A stretch of DNA of 56,522 bases from an uncultured Saprospiraceae bacterium. GTDB taxonomy: Bacteria > Bacteroidota > Bacteroidia > Chitinophagales > Saprospiraceae. The notes beneath the pieces are model-generated. The model was not told the origin of the DNA, did no database searches, and saw nothing but the letters and a program-made list of their open reading frames with translations. This document shows positions 54,661 through 56,522 of this stretch, piece by piece. The DNA is taken from assembly GCA_937929945.1 (NCBI GenBank), contig CALFUK010000036.1:1-56522 (forward strand), given 5' to 3'. Every line of letters begins with the position of its first letter. The stretch's first letter is position 1. The translations under genes were made by a program, and so were the position numbers.

Positions 54661-55128
54661 CTAAACTTTTGAAGTATTCTTAACTCTCCATATAGAGACA
54701 ATCAGACGAAGTGCTAAAATAATGGTCGCGACGATGGAGCCCGAGCCAAAGAAAAGCATCTGATTCTTCATGTAGGAGATGATGGACACCTGCTTATCTG
54801 CTGGTAGGTGCTCTACAAAGGACTGTAAGCCGATCTCATCACTATGCGCTTGAAACTGTCCCACACCATCCAAAATCAACCAAATTAGTGGTATAGCCAA
54901 GAATATGAAAATAAGCTTAGTCAACTGATGATGTGAGAAAGGTGTCATCCGCAACAAAAAAATATAGCGGGTAAATGACAGAAATAGAAACACAAAACAA
55001 AAGTTGAAAAAATAGAATGCATAGTCTCTGGTATTCGCATATATCGGTAATAGGACCATCAGACTGATGAGTACAGACATCGCTATTGAAACCAACTCAA
55101 ACTTCCACTTATAGTTATTCAACGCCAT
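54661..55128 (-). CDS. Small membrane protein, function unknown
   Basis: 155 residues from the ATG at 55128; a TTG eight codons upstream (55152) is less likely. Four hydrophobic helices, at about 14-30, 37-53, 70-88 and 126-147, with a hydrophilic loop (about 90-120) containing HSDEIGLQSFVEHLPADKQ. It has no recognised motif. It stands alone between the GT-C gene and the repeat region next to the rRNA genes. Confidence 0.65.
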   Translation of the reverse strand: MALNNYKWKFELVSIAMSVLISLMVLLPIYANTRDYAFYFFNFCFVFLFLSFTRYIFLLRMTPFSHHQLTKLIFIFLAIPLIWLILDGVGQFQAHSDEIGLQSFVEHLPADKQVSIISYMKNQMLFFGSGSIVATIILALRLIVSIWRVKNTSKV

Positions 55129-55152
55129 GTCGGAAAGATAAGACCTTATCAA

Positions 55153-55390
55153 TTGACCCTATGCGAAAAGCTATGACTAAATAACAATAAGAGGCACCAT
55201 AATTATCCTCAAGGTCTGATCAGCGATTTCTTAAGAGGCCACAGCTATATCAAATAATATAATTTTATGTGTCATTGTCCTCTATTCCGAAATCAAGCTA
55301 CTATAAATGAAGCATACCCTGCTAAATTAGAAGGCACTGCTACCCTGAGATTTGGTCAAAACTCGCTCGTTATCTGTTTGCCGGCGTGAT
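55153..55390. other. Intergenic region before the rRNA-side repeat array
   Basis: No gene is seen. CCCTGCTAAATTAGAAGGC at 55316-55335 resembles the CCCTGCTAAATTAATAACAAGGC element of the tandem array that follows and may be a displaced, decayed unit. Confidence 0.45.
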
Positions 55391-55947
55391 TTTACATATC
55401 TCTCGATTAATCTTAGTAAAAAGGTATGACAGAACGATATATTAGGCATAAGGGTGAATATATATAACACTCATTAGTAAAGAAAGCGCTACATCAGTAC
55501 ATCAGCCAGAGGATAGTCAGCGTAGGTCGCCGCTCTCTACATTGTTATAAACTATTCTAAAAGGAGAAAGTCCTGCTACACTAAGAACAAGGCTTGCATA
55601 AAGAAGGCATGATTGAACGAAGACTAATGCATAAGAGTGACTAAATATCACTCATACGCATAGGAACCATAACATCAGTCACGTATAGATAGGTGTAGAT
55701 CGATGCACTCAACTACATTATATATAAGTATAAATGGAGAAAGCCCTGCTAAACTAATAACAAGGCTTTCATAAAAAAGATATAACCGAACGATGGCAGC
55801 CTAAGAGTGATTTATCACTCTTACATAAAGGCTCCGTGACATCAGCTATGTGTGAGTATGTGTAGTTGGCTGTTCTCTACTACATTGCAAACAAGTACAA
55901 AAGGAGAAAGCCCTGCTAAATTAATAACAAGGCTTTCATAAAAAAAA
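55391..55947. repeat. Tandem array (~170-bp period) downstream of the rRNA operon
   Basis: Three clear unit starts share GGAGAAAG at 55563, 55736 and 55903 (spacing 173 and 167 bp); a more decayed unit precedes them from about 55391, and the last unit is cut short by the 5S gene. Each unit has a first hairpin (GAAAGCC...GGCTTTC, 55739-55770 and 55906-55937; wobble form at 55566-55597) and a second one (TAAGAGTGA/TCACTCTTA at 55802-55823; GAGTGA/TCACTC at 55635-55653). Between them ACATCAG and CTACATT motifs recur. Confidence 0.88.
55899..55937 (-). terminator. Probable rRNA operon terminator
   Basis: On the minus strand, 10 bp past the 5S gene, GAAAGCC and GGCTTTC form a 7-bp stem around an 18-nt loop, with further TG/CA pairing, followed by TCCTTTT. 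A run of T also lies between the 5S end and this hairpin. The same hairpin recurs in the tandem array. Confidence 0.55.
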
Positions 55948-56054
<107 letters not shown>

Positions 56055-56174
56055 TCTTTTGTAACGGATCAATAGATCACGCTACTATATCTTTAAGTAT
56101 AATAAAACGTAGTCAAAATTAAAAAATGACAGATTGATAAAGTAAATCGAAATAAAAGAATTAAAAAGAAAAAA

Positions 56175-56522
<348 letters not shown>

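Noticed and set aside
56055-56174. tRNA gene between 23S and 5S
   Set aside because: The 120-bp AT-rich spacer contains no cloverleaf-like sequence.

Overview
The window is a stretch of a Bacteroidota chromosome, most likely from the Saprospiria/Lewinella-like branch. This is an inference from several observations. There are type IX secretion (T9SS) C-terminal sorting domains of both type A and type B, and a PorP/SprF-like outer-membrane protein. There are giant secreted proteins built from many Cys-containing beta-sandwich repeats and an Asp/Gly/Asn-rich cohesin protein. Seven perfect TAnnTTTG-type -7 boxes lie at short distances upstream of genes, and purple-style Shine-Dalgarno signals are largely absent. 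No plasmid, phage, insertion sequence or CRISPR array was seen.

Layout. Positions 1-18.2 kb are a surface-protein region, all on the minus strand: a truncated giant secreted protein at the left edge, a PorP/SprF protein downstream of a 1527-residue multi-cohesin type B T9SS substrate, and a 3094-residue protein that carries a dockerin-like and a cohesin-like domain next to a type A T9SS signal. A NarL/LuxR-type response regulator lies just upstream. Positions 19-27 kb hold a Tat/lipoprotein-type glycosylasparaginase, a lipid A-type acyltransferase, a secreted animal-type haem peroxidase, a MATE exporter, a membrane-anchored PASTA protein and a small MscS-like membrane protein. Positions 27.5-37.9 kb are mostly core metabolism: dCTP deaminase, phosphopantetheinyl transferase, a gcvP/ATP-grasp/coaX operon, a four-helix membrane protein, a GNAT acetyltransferase, a charged hypothetical protein and penicillin-binding protein 1A. 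Positions 38.2-42.5 kb are one large DUF11-repeat surface protein. Positions 42.8-55.1 kb hold guaB, tadA, a lipoprotein, pcm, a phosphohexomutase, an endonuclease/exonuclease/phosphatase-family membrane protein, asd, a coiled-coil protein, a GT-C-like membrane protein and a small membrane protein. The right end holds 5S rRNA and the 3' end of 23S rRNA, both minus strand, preceded in coordinates by a tandem-repeat block.

The most interesting points are: (1) a candidate non-cellulosomal cohesin-dockerin surface assembly made of two adjacent giant T9SS substrates; (2) a roughly 94-bp repeat present as tandem copies running right up to the asd start codon, with another ~91% identical copy 5 kb away that also seems to keep the first bases of asd; (3) a tandem array with a period of about 170 bp downstream of the rRNA operon that repeats two hairpins, one of them resembling the 5S terminator.

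All function calls rest on reading motifs by eye. No database search was possible.
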